This document shows, piece after piece, positions 49,065-60,000 of a stretch of 60,000 bases of DNA. Position numbers and translations under genes: made by a program. Source of the DNA: Membranipora membranacea (taxonomy: Eukaryota; Bryozoa; Gymnolaemata; Cheilostomatida; Membraniporidae). The notes under the pieces are model-generated. The model was not told the DNA's origin, did no database searches, and saw only the letters and a list, made by a program, of their open reading frames with translations. The stretch covers positions 3,846,001 through 3,906,000 of the forward strand of contig OU612068.1 in the NCBI GenBank assembly GCA_914767715.1, written 5' to 3'. Numbering within the stretch: position 1 is the stretch's first letter; every line of letters begins with the position of its first letter.

Positions 49065-49308
49065 ATTATTTTCCGTGTAATTTCCTGACCAGAGAGCAAT
49101 TTTTTAGATTATTTTATAGATTCATTCTTCTTAGTAATTAACTTCATCTTGATGTCTACACATGATCTCATTTGTTTTGACAAAACATTGATCAGTGAAA
49201 TAAAGTGCATATATAATAATATAATAACGCCTTTCGAGGTATAAAGTCTGAAGGTTAAGTCGTCATCGTTGTTCCTTTTTCTAGATTCAACAAACTTTTA
49301 TCCAGGCG

Positions 49309-52300
49309 ATGATGGTCACCGCACTCGTACCAGCTGTGATACTCCTCAGCAGCTTGACACTGGTGATGTGCTCTAACATTGGAGGGACAAGACAGGATCT
49401 AAAACTGGACGCTGATGGAGGTTATACAGGCTTACTCATAGCCATACATGATAATGTCCCTCAAGACAGCAAAATAATATCAGCTGTCAAAGTGAGTGTC
49501 ACATGTGGCGAGTTTTTATTTTCATGTGAAAGCCAAAACATCATCTATAAAATGAGAATCAAAGTTGAGCCAACAGGCTACAGGAAAATGTTTTGAAGGA
49601 AACTTGAAAAGTATCGCTTTCTCAACATGGCCTTATCCAAACAACAATATTTTGTTTGAGAATTGCATTGTGGGATACATTTCTTGATTATGTGTGTTCA
49701 GAGATTTTTCGGAGTGGATTAAGATTAATGTAAGGGTTGTAAACACGGAGTTAGGTTATTGATATCTGTTGGTTTTCTTTAAGCTTGAATGCAGAAACCG
49801 AGCATATATCCTGTTGGCAGAAAAAATACATTGTTTTCAAAACTACCTGGTTATGAAAATAATGAGAGACATAAAGCAGTGTTAGCGTAGACTTTGAGTT
49901 AGCTGTCTCAATAGCCTGACCTTCAGAAATTTAAAGAATTAAATTTTGTTATTTTAGTCTTATTGTTTCATTTAAATTTATTTTCATCGGGTGTAATGAA
50001 CTGCTCACATGGGTTATTTAATTGAGTGCACAAGGTTTAAAAAGTTTGCAAAAACTATACACAACCCAAATATGTCACTCATTGTTATGAATCTAATGTT
50101 TAATCTTTTTTAATCGGGCACTGAAATTGTTTATCTAATACCCGCACATGTTGAATAGACCAAAACTTGTTTTTTCCAACCACCATTACCCAATACTCAC
50201 ACCCGAAGGACTCAAATGAAAACAATCAATAAAGCTTATCGGGCTGTTTTGATAGGCAATATAGTGTACTTTACCTGGTCAGAAACATTTCCTTACAAAA
50301 ACAGCAACCTTATTTGTACTCAATAATCATTTAATTTCCTTAGCATCAAAACCAGTTTTGCTCGAGAGTTAACAAATCCTGTCATTCTCCTTACGCCGAA
50401 GTCCCCGATACGCACGTGTTTGTTTAGGTTTTTACTTAGGATATGTGCTTGCCCCGAAATAAAAAATAGACTTCCATCATTTTTATTGTCATTTCCATAC
50501 ATGGCTTATGGCTGAGAGCAAACTCGCATTGACCATCTTTCAGCATTATATTGTCATGCCAAACTCTCAGAGACCCTATCATCGTAGTATAATATGGAGT
50601 CAAAGATAATATCAGCTCTCATACACTTCATCATCTATAAAATGAGAATCAAAGTTGAGCCAACAGGCTACAGGAAAATGTTTTGAAGGAAACTTGGAAA
50701 GTATCGCTTTCTCAACATGGCCTTATCCAAACAACAATATTTTGTTTGAGAATTGCATTGTGGGATACATTTCTTGATTATGTGTGTTCAGAGATTTTTC
50801 GGAGTGGATTAAGATTAATGTAAGGGTTGTAAACACGGAGTTAGGTTATTGATATCTGTTGGTTTTCTTTAAGCTTGAATGCAGAAACCGAGCATATATC
50901 CTGTTGGCAGAAAAAATACATTGTTTTCAAAACTACCTGGTTATGAAAATAATGAGAGACATAAAGCAGTGTTAGCGTAGACTTTGAGTTAGCTGTCTCA
51001 ATAGCCTGACCTTCAGAAATTTAAAGAATTAAATTTTGTTATTTTAGTCTTATTGTTTCATTTAAATTTATTTTCATCGGGTGTAATGAACTGCTCACAT
51101 GGGTTATTTAATTGAGTGCACAAGGTTTAAAAAGTTTGCAAAAACTATACACAACCCAAATATGTCACTCATTGTTATGAATCTAATGTTTAATCTTTTT
51201 TAATCGGGCACTGAAATTGTTTTTCTAATACCCGCACATGTTGAATAGACCAAAACTTGTTTTTTCCAACCACCATTACCCAATACTCACACCCGAAGGA
51301 CTCAAATGAAAACAATCAATAAAGCTTATCGGGCTGTTTTGATAGGCAATATAGTGTACTTTACCTGGTCAGAAACATTTCCTTACAAAAACAGCAACCT
51401 TATTTGTACTCAATAATCATTTAATTTCCTTAGCATCAAAACCAGTTTTGCTCGAGAGTTAACAAATCCTGTCATTCTCCTTACGCCGAAGTCCCCGATA
51501 CGCACGTGTTTGTTTAGGTTTTACTTAGGATATGTGCTTGCCCCGAAATAAAAAATAGACTTCCATCATTTTTATTGTCATTTCCATACATGGCTTATGG
51601 CTGAGAGCAAACTCGCATTGACCATCTTTCAGCATTATATTGTCATGCCAAACTCTCAGAGACCCTATCATCGTAGTATAATATGGAGTCAAAGATAATA
51701 TCAGCTCTCATACACTTCATGGATAACTAAGACCTGCTCGATGGTATAGTATAGTATAAACAGTTAAATAGTGCCCTTTTAAACATTTCTGTACTTTGAG
51801 GCTACCTCTCCATGTCAGCAACTTGAGCGTACTATTTTAAATCAATAACAGCAAAATTATAATGTTAGATTTAAAATCCTAATGAACAAAGAACTTCAGC
51901 ACAATGCAATTAAAGTTTGACAGAAAGACTCTGCTATTCCAATAAATACACCCTGCAATTGCAAAATTATACTATTTTGCGCTTACATTAACTTTTGCAT
52001 CAATTGTTTTTACCTACAGAGGGAATTTAGAGCAGCATCCAATTTTCTCCTCACAGCTACTAACGGAAATCTGTACTTCAAGGATGTGTCTATACTAGTA
52101 CCTCAGAGCTGGAGCAAACAATCCTCCTGGGTAAAGGTATGTATATATCATTTGATCGGAAACTTTTTGTCAACTTATGGTTTCTATTTGTATCATACAA
52201 TGTTTTTGACTATCCTCCGTCATAGAATCACTGACCTTTTGTTTCCGGAGTAAGACTCAGGAAGAAATTAATCGAACTGTAAGACTAGCCATGGGATACT

Positions 52301-55300
52301 GCAGCTTCTAACACGCCAGAACCAATGCCTACTGTTGCCGTTAACTGAAATCTGAAGAAAGTTTGTCTTAAAGCTTGGGATCACAGGCTTAAATAAACCT
52401 GTTGTATCAGTGCATCGCATGGCAATAATATTGAAAATCAAACCCTCTGAAGCATGCGACAGAGATCTTATATTTTTCTCATGATCTTTTATCTTATGTG
52501 GTATTCTAGCCCACAACAGAGAAACAGAGCACAGCCCGCATTGTAGTTGCTCCCTCAAACCCAACATGGGGTGATACGCCCTACACCCTCCAACCTGGCC
52601 TGTGTGGTAAGGAAGGAGACTATATCCATCTAACTCCTTATTATATCAAGTCAAAGGATCCTTATATTGGTAAGCATAACTCAAATATGAAAAACCATAT
52701 ATATGCATAAGTATAGATAAATACAGTTTAATATATTTATATTCATTCATTACATTACTAAATGTACCACTTATTTCTGCACAGAAGTGTGTTAGTCAAA
52801 AAAGTAAACTTTTGTAATTTTACACACATCAATCAGCCAGTAATGCAAGGACCAGCAACCAATTCGCTATGCCTATAAAACGTGATGCAGGATTACTTGT
52901 GGATTATTTTGGGAGTTGTTCAGTCTTGAAGAGTAATTGGACAACTCCTAAAACAGCTCAACAACTCAAAGCTGCAACAAAGTTGTAGGCACACCGATGA
53001 ATCATGAATAATTAAGGTAGTAAGGGAATTGCTTCAGGCTTTGCTCCAAAGCATAACATCACTGATTAAAAGGTTTCAACACCAAACATCACGTATGATC
53101 TAATTGGGTTGAAGAAAAGAGGGTAATCGTTCCATCCATAACCTTTTTATACACTTTTATTTAGATATTCTTTTAATTATTAAATTAGTTATTGTTAAGT
53201 CTACGGTTTCATCTTATGAAGACATTGATTGTTTTTTCAGAGAAGAGACTGGTACGTGAGTTTGCACATCTACGCTGGGGAGTATTTGATGAGGATGTAC
53301 CGGAGCAGGATACGAAGTCACAGAAGTTCTACTACAAAAATGGCAAAGTTTTTCCAACAAAGTAAGCAGAACATAATGTCTAAGTATCCGAAATCAATCA
53401 TGGTAAGGCTTGTTACTAAGATTACTGGCAGAATAATTGTTTTTATATAGCTGCGAGATGTAGACGTTATAGTCTTAGGCCCCTGCCTCAACCATGACAA
53501 TGCAAATTGAAGTGAGCCTTAAGAACAACTTAGGCTACATGAACTCATGCTCTTATATTTGGGACTTGTGCCTCTTTTTGGTTCAGTTATCATAGTTTAG
53601 GCATTGATAGTGTGAGATCATTCTCTTTTCCTTCTTCCTTGAAAGTGATTCTTGGGCTTAGTGATTAGTCTAACACAATCAAACCTGGTACTAAAATTTT
53701 TTCAACCTAATCCCGCCAATTCGGTCAACGTTGAACGTCACTAATCATTAAATTGTGCTGAGGTCAAACTCTTGAACTGGTATTTCTCAACACCTGTGAC
53801 CTTTTCACGACAAGAATAGCAGAAAATTTAACAGGGATGTCCTCAGTTCCATCTCATTTTTTTATATTAGGTGTACTGCTAGTGTAGTTGGGATATTGGC
53901 TGATTCAACTTCATCTAAGAAAGGATGTGCTTTCGAGGCTACAGGTCTACCTAATGATAGGTGCAAGTTCTTACCTCTGCAGGAGACTAAGGCTACAGCA
54001 TCACTAATGTTTGCAGAAAACCTTGGGTCTGTAAGTGATCGAAGAATCACCCCTAATCCATACTGGTTATTGGTAGGTGGAGAACAAATACATTGTGGTT
54101 TAGTGTTGTTTCATCGAAAGATATTTGTTGAAACAAATTCACAAATTCTAGAAGCATCTAAATTTCCTGGCAAGTATATAAACAGTTGCACTGCTTGGAG
54201 GGGAGCATCTCTGAGCTCCACAAACAATGTTTTGTGTTGCCGTGATGAAATAAGTACTGCAAGATTAATTGTTCTTTCTAATAGGTTAATGTTTGTAAGA
54301 TATTAATTTGATAACGCAGATTCATTCATTCTTACTCCCTACCCCCTCTCCAATTTCCCATCAATTAGCAAAGGGCCTTGATTCAGAGTTCGTCAGTTAA
54401 TCAATTAGCTGGAATCTTGCTTCTCAGGTTTATCAGTTTTGCGCAAATGATTCAAGCAATGAAGGGAACGGAGACGTGACACACGACAGTCTAGCACCAA
54501 ACAGACAGAATCGAATCTGTGGTCAAAGTGTCTGGTCTGTAATGTCTAGGCATTCTGATTTTAGTAAGTAAAAACAAACCTCAACTTCAGCCTCAACCTC
54601 CTTTTCGAACAATAGCAATAATTCACACTACTATGAGCATTATTGATGGAGGATGTATGATAATGAGTGTTATTTTAGGATTGCCATACGTAGACTTTAA
54701 ACAATATCTGTAGCTACATTGGTTACAGTAAACTGCAGAACTGAAGCTCTTGAGTTGTTGGGTTTGGAGTAGAGTTTCAGGTTTCAAAGGGTAAAATTTT
54801 TGCTCCTGCTCCGGACTTTAATTTAATGCTTTACTGAGCTTTGCCTTTTCATTCCAACAAGGTCTATGTATTTTTATGCTGTTCCTCCTTAAGGTACCGG
54901 ACACACTAGAACAACTAGATCCCCGTCACCGTCCTTCAAAATTCTCCATCCCGACGGTGTAAGCAGCTCAGCGACGACAACGGCACCCTCATGGTCAGCT
55001 ACAACAGCTGGTGCTGATCTGATAGTGAATACATCAGTCATCACTGGTGGCAGCGGTGGGAGATGTGAGGATGAGATGGTGTGTCTTACACTGGATGTGT
55101 CCGGCAGCATGGGGGTAAGTGTATCAGAGACAGGGTTAAATGCCAATCTTGGACATCATAATCTTTATAACATTTATGTTAATGTATAGTATTTTCATAT
55201 ATGTTTATGATGAACTAGTGTATACTGAAATACCTATTCCTTTGGTTTATTTGGAGTGCAGGCTTCGCTGATATAATTTGTCGCAGCTCCATTTGTGGGA

Positions 55301-58269
55301 GCTTTCCGACCCAGGCACTCAAGAGTGTATCTACCTATTGAACCATTTGTCAATCTTTGGTGATGTTGGTCAGATTTTCACAGCGCCAAAGTAAGATGTG
55401 TTTAATGTTTTTAACTAGGTTGAAAGTTTTATATATTTGCTTTGACATGAGAAGCAATTTTGAAGCTTCATTTACCAAAAAGCAAACTAATCCAACGAAA
55501 ATTCCCTTAGGTATGCGCAAGAGTTAAAGTTACACAGCATATTCCAAGAATTATTAACACTTATTTTTCATAGACCAACGACAGAATAGGAAAAATGCAG
55601 GCAGCTGTAGCCAGCTACATTCGCAATCATTTGCCAAATGGAACAGTAGTTGCTGTCACAGAGTTTGAGTCGTCTGCCAATGAACTAGCTGGTATGACAA
55701 ATATTACTGACAGCAATGTAAGAGAAGATCTCATCTCAGCTCTACCATATTATGCCTCCGGAGGTACCGACATAGGAGCGGGGATGGAGCTGTGTAGACA
55801 GGTAATACAATGACTGGAACCAAACTACGAGCTCAACAAGGAGAAATCAGTCATTCAGACCACATATCACAAGGCCGAAGTTGTCTCATCTTGAAGCCTA
55901 TGATTAAGGGCTTACGACAATACGCCGCTCTTTTTAAATGGAATCACTTTAAATTACAAGTCTTATTCAAAGCCTTTGATATAATCAAAGCTAGCTGGTT
56001 TTCTGGACACAGTCCGCTGTAGGTGTTAATTAAAGAAATATGTATACATTAGGATTCCGAAAGGTTTTTACCCCATTAAATATTCTAAGTTTCCAAGCGC
56101 AACTTTGGCTTGAATTCAATCCATAAGGGTCAAACGCATCCCTTTCCGTGGGTTATCAACGATCTTTTAAATACATTGTTCTCATAATTACAATTCCACC
56201 ATAAAAAAAGCGGACTAAAAGCTTTGATGGATTAATACTATTGTATTCCATAGATACTGACTGACTACCTTGGTTATGATAACACAGCAGGGTCCAGGAT
56301 AATGGTACTAAGTGATGGGGAAGGAAGTATTGGAGACCTAGATCCATTAGTCGATCAGGGTATTATGGTGGACACCATTGCTTACAGGTAACATATCGTT
56401 GCGCTATAACAGAAAGTAAAAAAATAGGATGATTGATCTGATAGAATGGACAATCGGGTCCATCATTTGATTCATAATTATTTATGAAATCTTTTTCTCT
56501 TTGTGTACTTCAAAATCAGGTCATTGTTTGCTCTTTTTTAGTCAATGTTTGCGTCTCAAAAAAGTGCTGATTTTGATCTCAAGATCCTCTGTACCAAGGC
56601 TTTTATGCAAAGAAATAAAAGAGAGCTCTGAATTTTAAAACCAGCCTTGCAATCTCAAGTTTTAGTGGCGTATCTACTCTATCTACTTATTTTGTTTACA
56701 ATGGCAACTTGTACAGCTGAATATTTTTTCCACAGTCAAGATGCGAGTCCCAGTCTGAGTTTGATATCAGACACTACAGGTGGCCTTAAGTACTTTACTG
56801 GTGATGATGATGCCGCACTTGAGCTTCAAGGCGCGCTGCTTGCCACAATTCAGCGAGATTGCTCTTCTGGAATTACAACTGTAGGTTGTTATACCTTTGA
56901 TACACATGAATTTGTTACTCAGCTTTCTCAATCAATCAACCAAACACATGGCTTGTCATAAGCAAACTGTCACTCAATTAAGGTGAAATTAAGCTGCACA
57001 TCATGATAGATATATTGTTATTGTGGCTTTAGGGTGAATTAAAATGATAATTAGTTTGATTTTGACACTAACAAAACTGATTGTCAACCGTTTTTCCAGA
57101 TACATCATGCAATTTAACTTTTTTGGAGTTGCTACCAAATTGTTTACTAAAAAACACCCTTCTGGAAAGAGAACCAGTCTTTTAGCATGACAGTCGATTT
57201 CTGCCACAATTGATTTCTTATACTCTCCTACAGCTTCTCAATGAGCGGGTGATGATAGCGTCAAGTGATACTTCGATCACTCAGCAGTTTTACATAGACA
57301 GCACATTAGGCGAAGACACAAAGCTTGTGTTCTCTTACACTGTGGACATCAATGTGACTGTCACAACTCCTAATAATAATGGATATACTGTGACAAAGGA
57401 TGAGGATCTGAATTTAATCACAATAGCTATTCATGGAGAAGTGGTAACCTTACTATAATTTCCTAAACCTGCTCGCTTGCTGGTTAATGATATTTCCCGA
57501 GGTAAAAAATAGGGCATTTTGCATACCAGCAAGTTTTCAAAAATTTCTCGAACTTAAGGGGAAAATTCTCAGAAAGTGGAGCGAAGCCCATATATCTGAT
57601 AGCTATACCTCAATGGTTAAGAAAAGATGAGAAGATTTTATAACCAATAAAGCTGTGTCCATGCCTATTCACAAAGTTGCCATGGTGAACTTTGCAGACC
57701 GATACCTTTAACCTTGATACCAAATATTTAGAGGCAATACTAGAGGAATATGATTGAGACTTAGCAAGTACATGCAAATCAAACTTTCTTAAAATTAAGT
57801 TAAATTAAAGTTAAATCAATCCAAACACAGATAGTCTACTGAGTTGTGGGAAATTTAAATGACTAGTCCTTTGATTGATTACCCTGAAACATTTCTTTCT
57901 GAAAACTCCAATCTAAGCTAGCTAAAATTGGTACCAACTAGGGCAAGATCACCCTTAATCTAGCTTAACCAAATCTAGTAATTGGTGTTTTGAATAATAT
58001 TGTCAATAAAAGGCAGCATAATATTGTGCCAAATTCTTTCAGCTACAGTTTTTTTGTCAAATCCTGTCCCTCATCATAGCTGCAGTACATACATACTTTT
58101 ACTTTGTTAATAGACTGGACTAGTGACTTACACAATAACTAGACTGAACACCAACTTTGATGAAGATGTCACGATCACGATCACCTCAAAGCCAGTGGAA
58201 GGATCTGATGGTATCGATGTCAAGTTTAGAACAGAGTCTTCAAATGTCACTTTCTCGCCAACAACGATG
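49309..58269 (+). CDS. CLCA-family protein (calcium-activated chloride channel regulator), partial
   Basis: Twelve exons join in frame to 657 codons, open at the right: 49,309-49,491, 52,020-52,136, 52,510-52,669, 53,241-53,361, 53,871-54,030, 54,428-54,563, 54,894-55,114, 55,574-55,801, 56,254-56,387, 56,736-56,880, 57,234-57,443 and 58,114-58,269. All have GT-AG borders. Residues 1-22 are a signal peptide. Next come the CLCA N-terminal domain (GYTGLLIAIHDNVP, FKDVSILVPQSW), the metalloprotease-like motif REFAHLRWGVFDE (159-171) and a cysteine-rich linker. A von Willebrand A domain follows with a complete MIDAS (DVSGS 360-364, T431, D463), then a beta-sandwich region. CLCA proteins are secreted or surface proteins that self-cleave through a HExxHxxxGxxD zinc site; here the first His is Arg159. 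The ATG is doubled (MM) and an upstream TTTTCTAG suggests a 5' non-coding exon. The C-terminal third is not in view. Confidence 0.93.
49541..50630. repeat. Intronic tandem duplication, unit 1
   Basis: A 1,090-bp unit immediately followed by a second copy at 50,631-51,719. It lies in CLCA intron 1, starting ~50 bases after exon 1. Confidence 0.95.
50631..51719. repeat. Intronic tandem duplication, unit 2
   Basis: I count about three differences from unit 1 (a G/A near the start, an A/T near 51,220, one lost T near 51,520), so identity is above 99.5%. Either a very recent duplication or an assembly artefact. Confidence 0.95.
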
Positions 58270-58303
58270 GTAAAATATATTTATTGGCACTGTTTATTTT
58301 GAA

Positions 58304-59729
58304 TCTGGGTCAAAGTCCCGCGGCCAAAGTCCCATAGACCAAAGTACCAATGAACAAAGTCCCAAAGACCAAGGTACCATGAACAAAGTCCCAAAGACCA
58401 AAGTCCCGTGACCAAAGTCTCATAGACCAAAGTACCAATGAACAAAGTCCCAAAGACCAAGGTCCCGTGACCAGAGTCCCGCGGCCAAAGTCCCAAAGGC
58501 CAAAATCCCAAAGTCCAAAATACTATAGAGTCCCAAAATCGCTTTAAATTTTTTTACAAAAATATATTTTTGATTTCTTAACATATCTTTTTCAGTTTTG
58601 GTAACTTTTTAAAACACAGTAATTTAAGGTAGGTCCCTTAACATCTTGAGGAAGTAAGAAGGCAAGAGCCTTTCAGCGCTTGAAAAAATGAACTCTTACG
58701 AAACGCATGAATATGCTTCTCAAAAGTAAAAAGGTCATCACATAGTCATAACATCGATACTATAGCTTTTAGGAACTATAGTGCAAAACAAAGATAATCA
58801 AGATAGATGCAGCATGCTCACACAAGAACAATTTGCTTACAAATAAAAATTAGAAATGATAAAAAGTTCCACAAGGTACAGTGCAGAGCTAGTCCATTAA
58901 GACACAAGTCCAAGCCAGGTCCCGATTCAGTAAGCTAGGGTTCCAAGTCTAAAACAGGTTTCAGCTTCAACCAAACTTTACATGTCCGGGTTCCAGATGA
59001 GTAATTTCATCAGCAAATAGTTAACTGATCAATTTAAAGTCTAAAACGTCAAGCAGGACAGTTTTCAGCTTCTCCTAGCTGAGTAGTGGAGTTTTACCCC
59101 CTCCATAGTGAAAGGGCAACGCCAAGAATATACTTTTAAGGATGGAATATAAAATATTTTGGTTTGGAAGTCTATGAAGGGGCAACGGTCTTAGATAGAA
59201 CATTATTATTGATATTTTTCAACCAATAGAGTAGGGTAGACATATGATTTATCCTTATGCATCCAGAAACTAGCCGAAATTTGACCCTGAATGAAAACAT
59301 ACTACAGACAATGAGATCATGATATAAAACTACTATGAAAGTGTATTATCAGAATATAATTGAAGACAAAACTTGCTTAAAATGTTATGTAAAATGTTTT
59401 TAATATGGAAAACAAATTGATATTCAAAATCAAAATTTGAATTTTTTTTGCATTGAGACTTTGGTTGCGGGATTGTGGCCCCGGGATATTGCAACTTTGG
59501 TCATTAGGATTTTGACTGCGGGACTTTGGTCTTTGGGACTTTGGTCGTTGGTACTTTGGTCATTGGGACTTTGGCTGCGGGACTTTGGTCTTTGGGACTT
59601 TGGGCTATGGTGTTTTGGTCTTTGGGACTTTGTCCTCTGGCACTTTGGCTATGGGACTTTGGTTGCGGGACTTTGTCCATTGGAATTTTTTATTTTGGGA
59701 TTCTGGCTGCGGGACTTTGTCCGGATACC
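58304..59729. mobile_element. Inverted-repeat element with minisatellite arms
   Basis: The left arm (58,304-58,530) is an array of ~13-14 bp units based on CCAAAGTCCC; the right arm (59,455-59,729) is the inverted form, GGGACTTTGG. Outer ends resemble each other when inverted (CTGGGTCAAAGTCCCGCGGCC and TCCGGACAAAGTCCCGCAGCC). The 12-bp direct repeat GTTTATTTTGAA flanks both sides (58,292-58,303 and 59,730-59,741). The ~900-bp core has no coding capacity. Read as a non-autonomous transposon whose arms are repeat arrays. Confidence 0.65.
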
Positions 59730-59741
59730 GTTTATTTTGAA

Positions 59742-60000
59742 CCAACCCGGCTCATGACATAAATATTGTCAACTGTAGCACAGCTTTCTATGCTTAGGTT
59801 TGAAATTTACAAAGGTTAAGCCGTGTAGTCTAGTTACTTACCATGTTCAGTAATATGAAGTCAAAACACAGTGTGATTGTTCCCAGCAATAAAACTACAT
59901 CAACAAAAGAAATCGTTTTTTCTCTTAAGATGAGCATTGTTTCAAGATACCAACCGCACCAAGACATCAGACTCAGAGAGGTGTATCACGCATGGATTTC
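59742..60000. other. Unresolved right edge
   Basis: A possible acceptor TTCTCTTAAG at ~59,930 is followed by an open frame to the end, but the sequence does not resemble the next part of CLCA proteins. Confidence 0.3.

Noticed and set aside
58281-58511. Frames rich in FGTLV/LWSLG repeats (also 59,437-59,762)
   Set aside because: Translations of the CCAAAGTCCC / GGGACTTTGG arrays.
59930-60000. Possible thirteenth CLCA exon at the right edge
   Set aside because: Acceptor-like TTCTCTTAAG is present but the frame does not resemble the expected CLCA sequence and no donor is visible.

Overview
This window looks like animal nuclear DNA: AT-rich, with GT-AG introns of roughly 0.2-2.5 kb, phase-matched exons, TATA promoters, microsatellites, and relics of non-LTR retrotransposons and DNA transposons. 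The gene content (secreted C-type lectins, a CLCA-family protein, a transposase family common in aquatic animals) suggests a marine invertebrate, perhaps a deuterostome such as a tunicate; the phylum cannot be fixed from sequence alone. No rRNA gene, CRISPR array or bacterial operon is present.

Layout. 0-2.4 kb: the 3' end of a minus-strand gene that runs off the left edge. It encodes an SEA-like extracellular exon, one transmembrane helix and a cytoplasmic tail of 7-residue repeats, followed by decayed tandem copies of the SEA-like exon. 2.4-11.8 kb: repeat-rich DNA with two TA-flanked MITEs, a G-rich minisatellite, a ~240-bp tandem repeat, GTGA/GGGA microsatellites and a 1.14-kb foldback element with TTAA target duplications. 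11.8-20.6 kb and 30.0-37.7 kb: two copies of one segmental duplication. Each carries a divergently transcribed pair of three-exon secreted C-type lectin genes, four genes in all. 20.6-30.0 kb: a spacer with retroelement debris, including a LINE reverse transcriptase relic next to a ~285-bp tandem array that appears to derive from the same LINE and is itself interrupted by a palindromic MITE. 39.6-43.1 kb: a multi-exon, mildly broken transposase-derived gene. 43-49 kb: mostly unannotated, with dispersed repeats and a LINE 3' fragment. 49.3-58.3 kb: twelve exons of a CLCA gene (657 codons, open at the right), with a very recent 1.09-kb tandem duplication in intron 1 and an unusual inverted-repeat element after the last exon seen.

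How the genes relate. The lectins are predicted soluble, disulfide-rich secreted proteins and the CLCA protein is predicted secreted or surface-bound. Both classes are often found at mucosal or epithelial surfaces, but nothing in the window shows co-regulation. The main points of interest are a CLCA whose HExxH zinc motif reads RExxH, the lectin quartet with almost only silent changes between duplicates, the membrane protein with the coding minisatellite, and several structured repeats.
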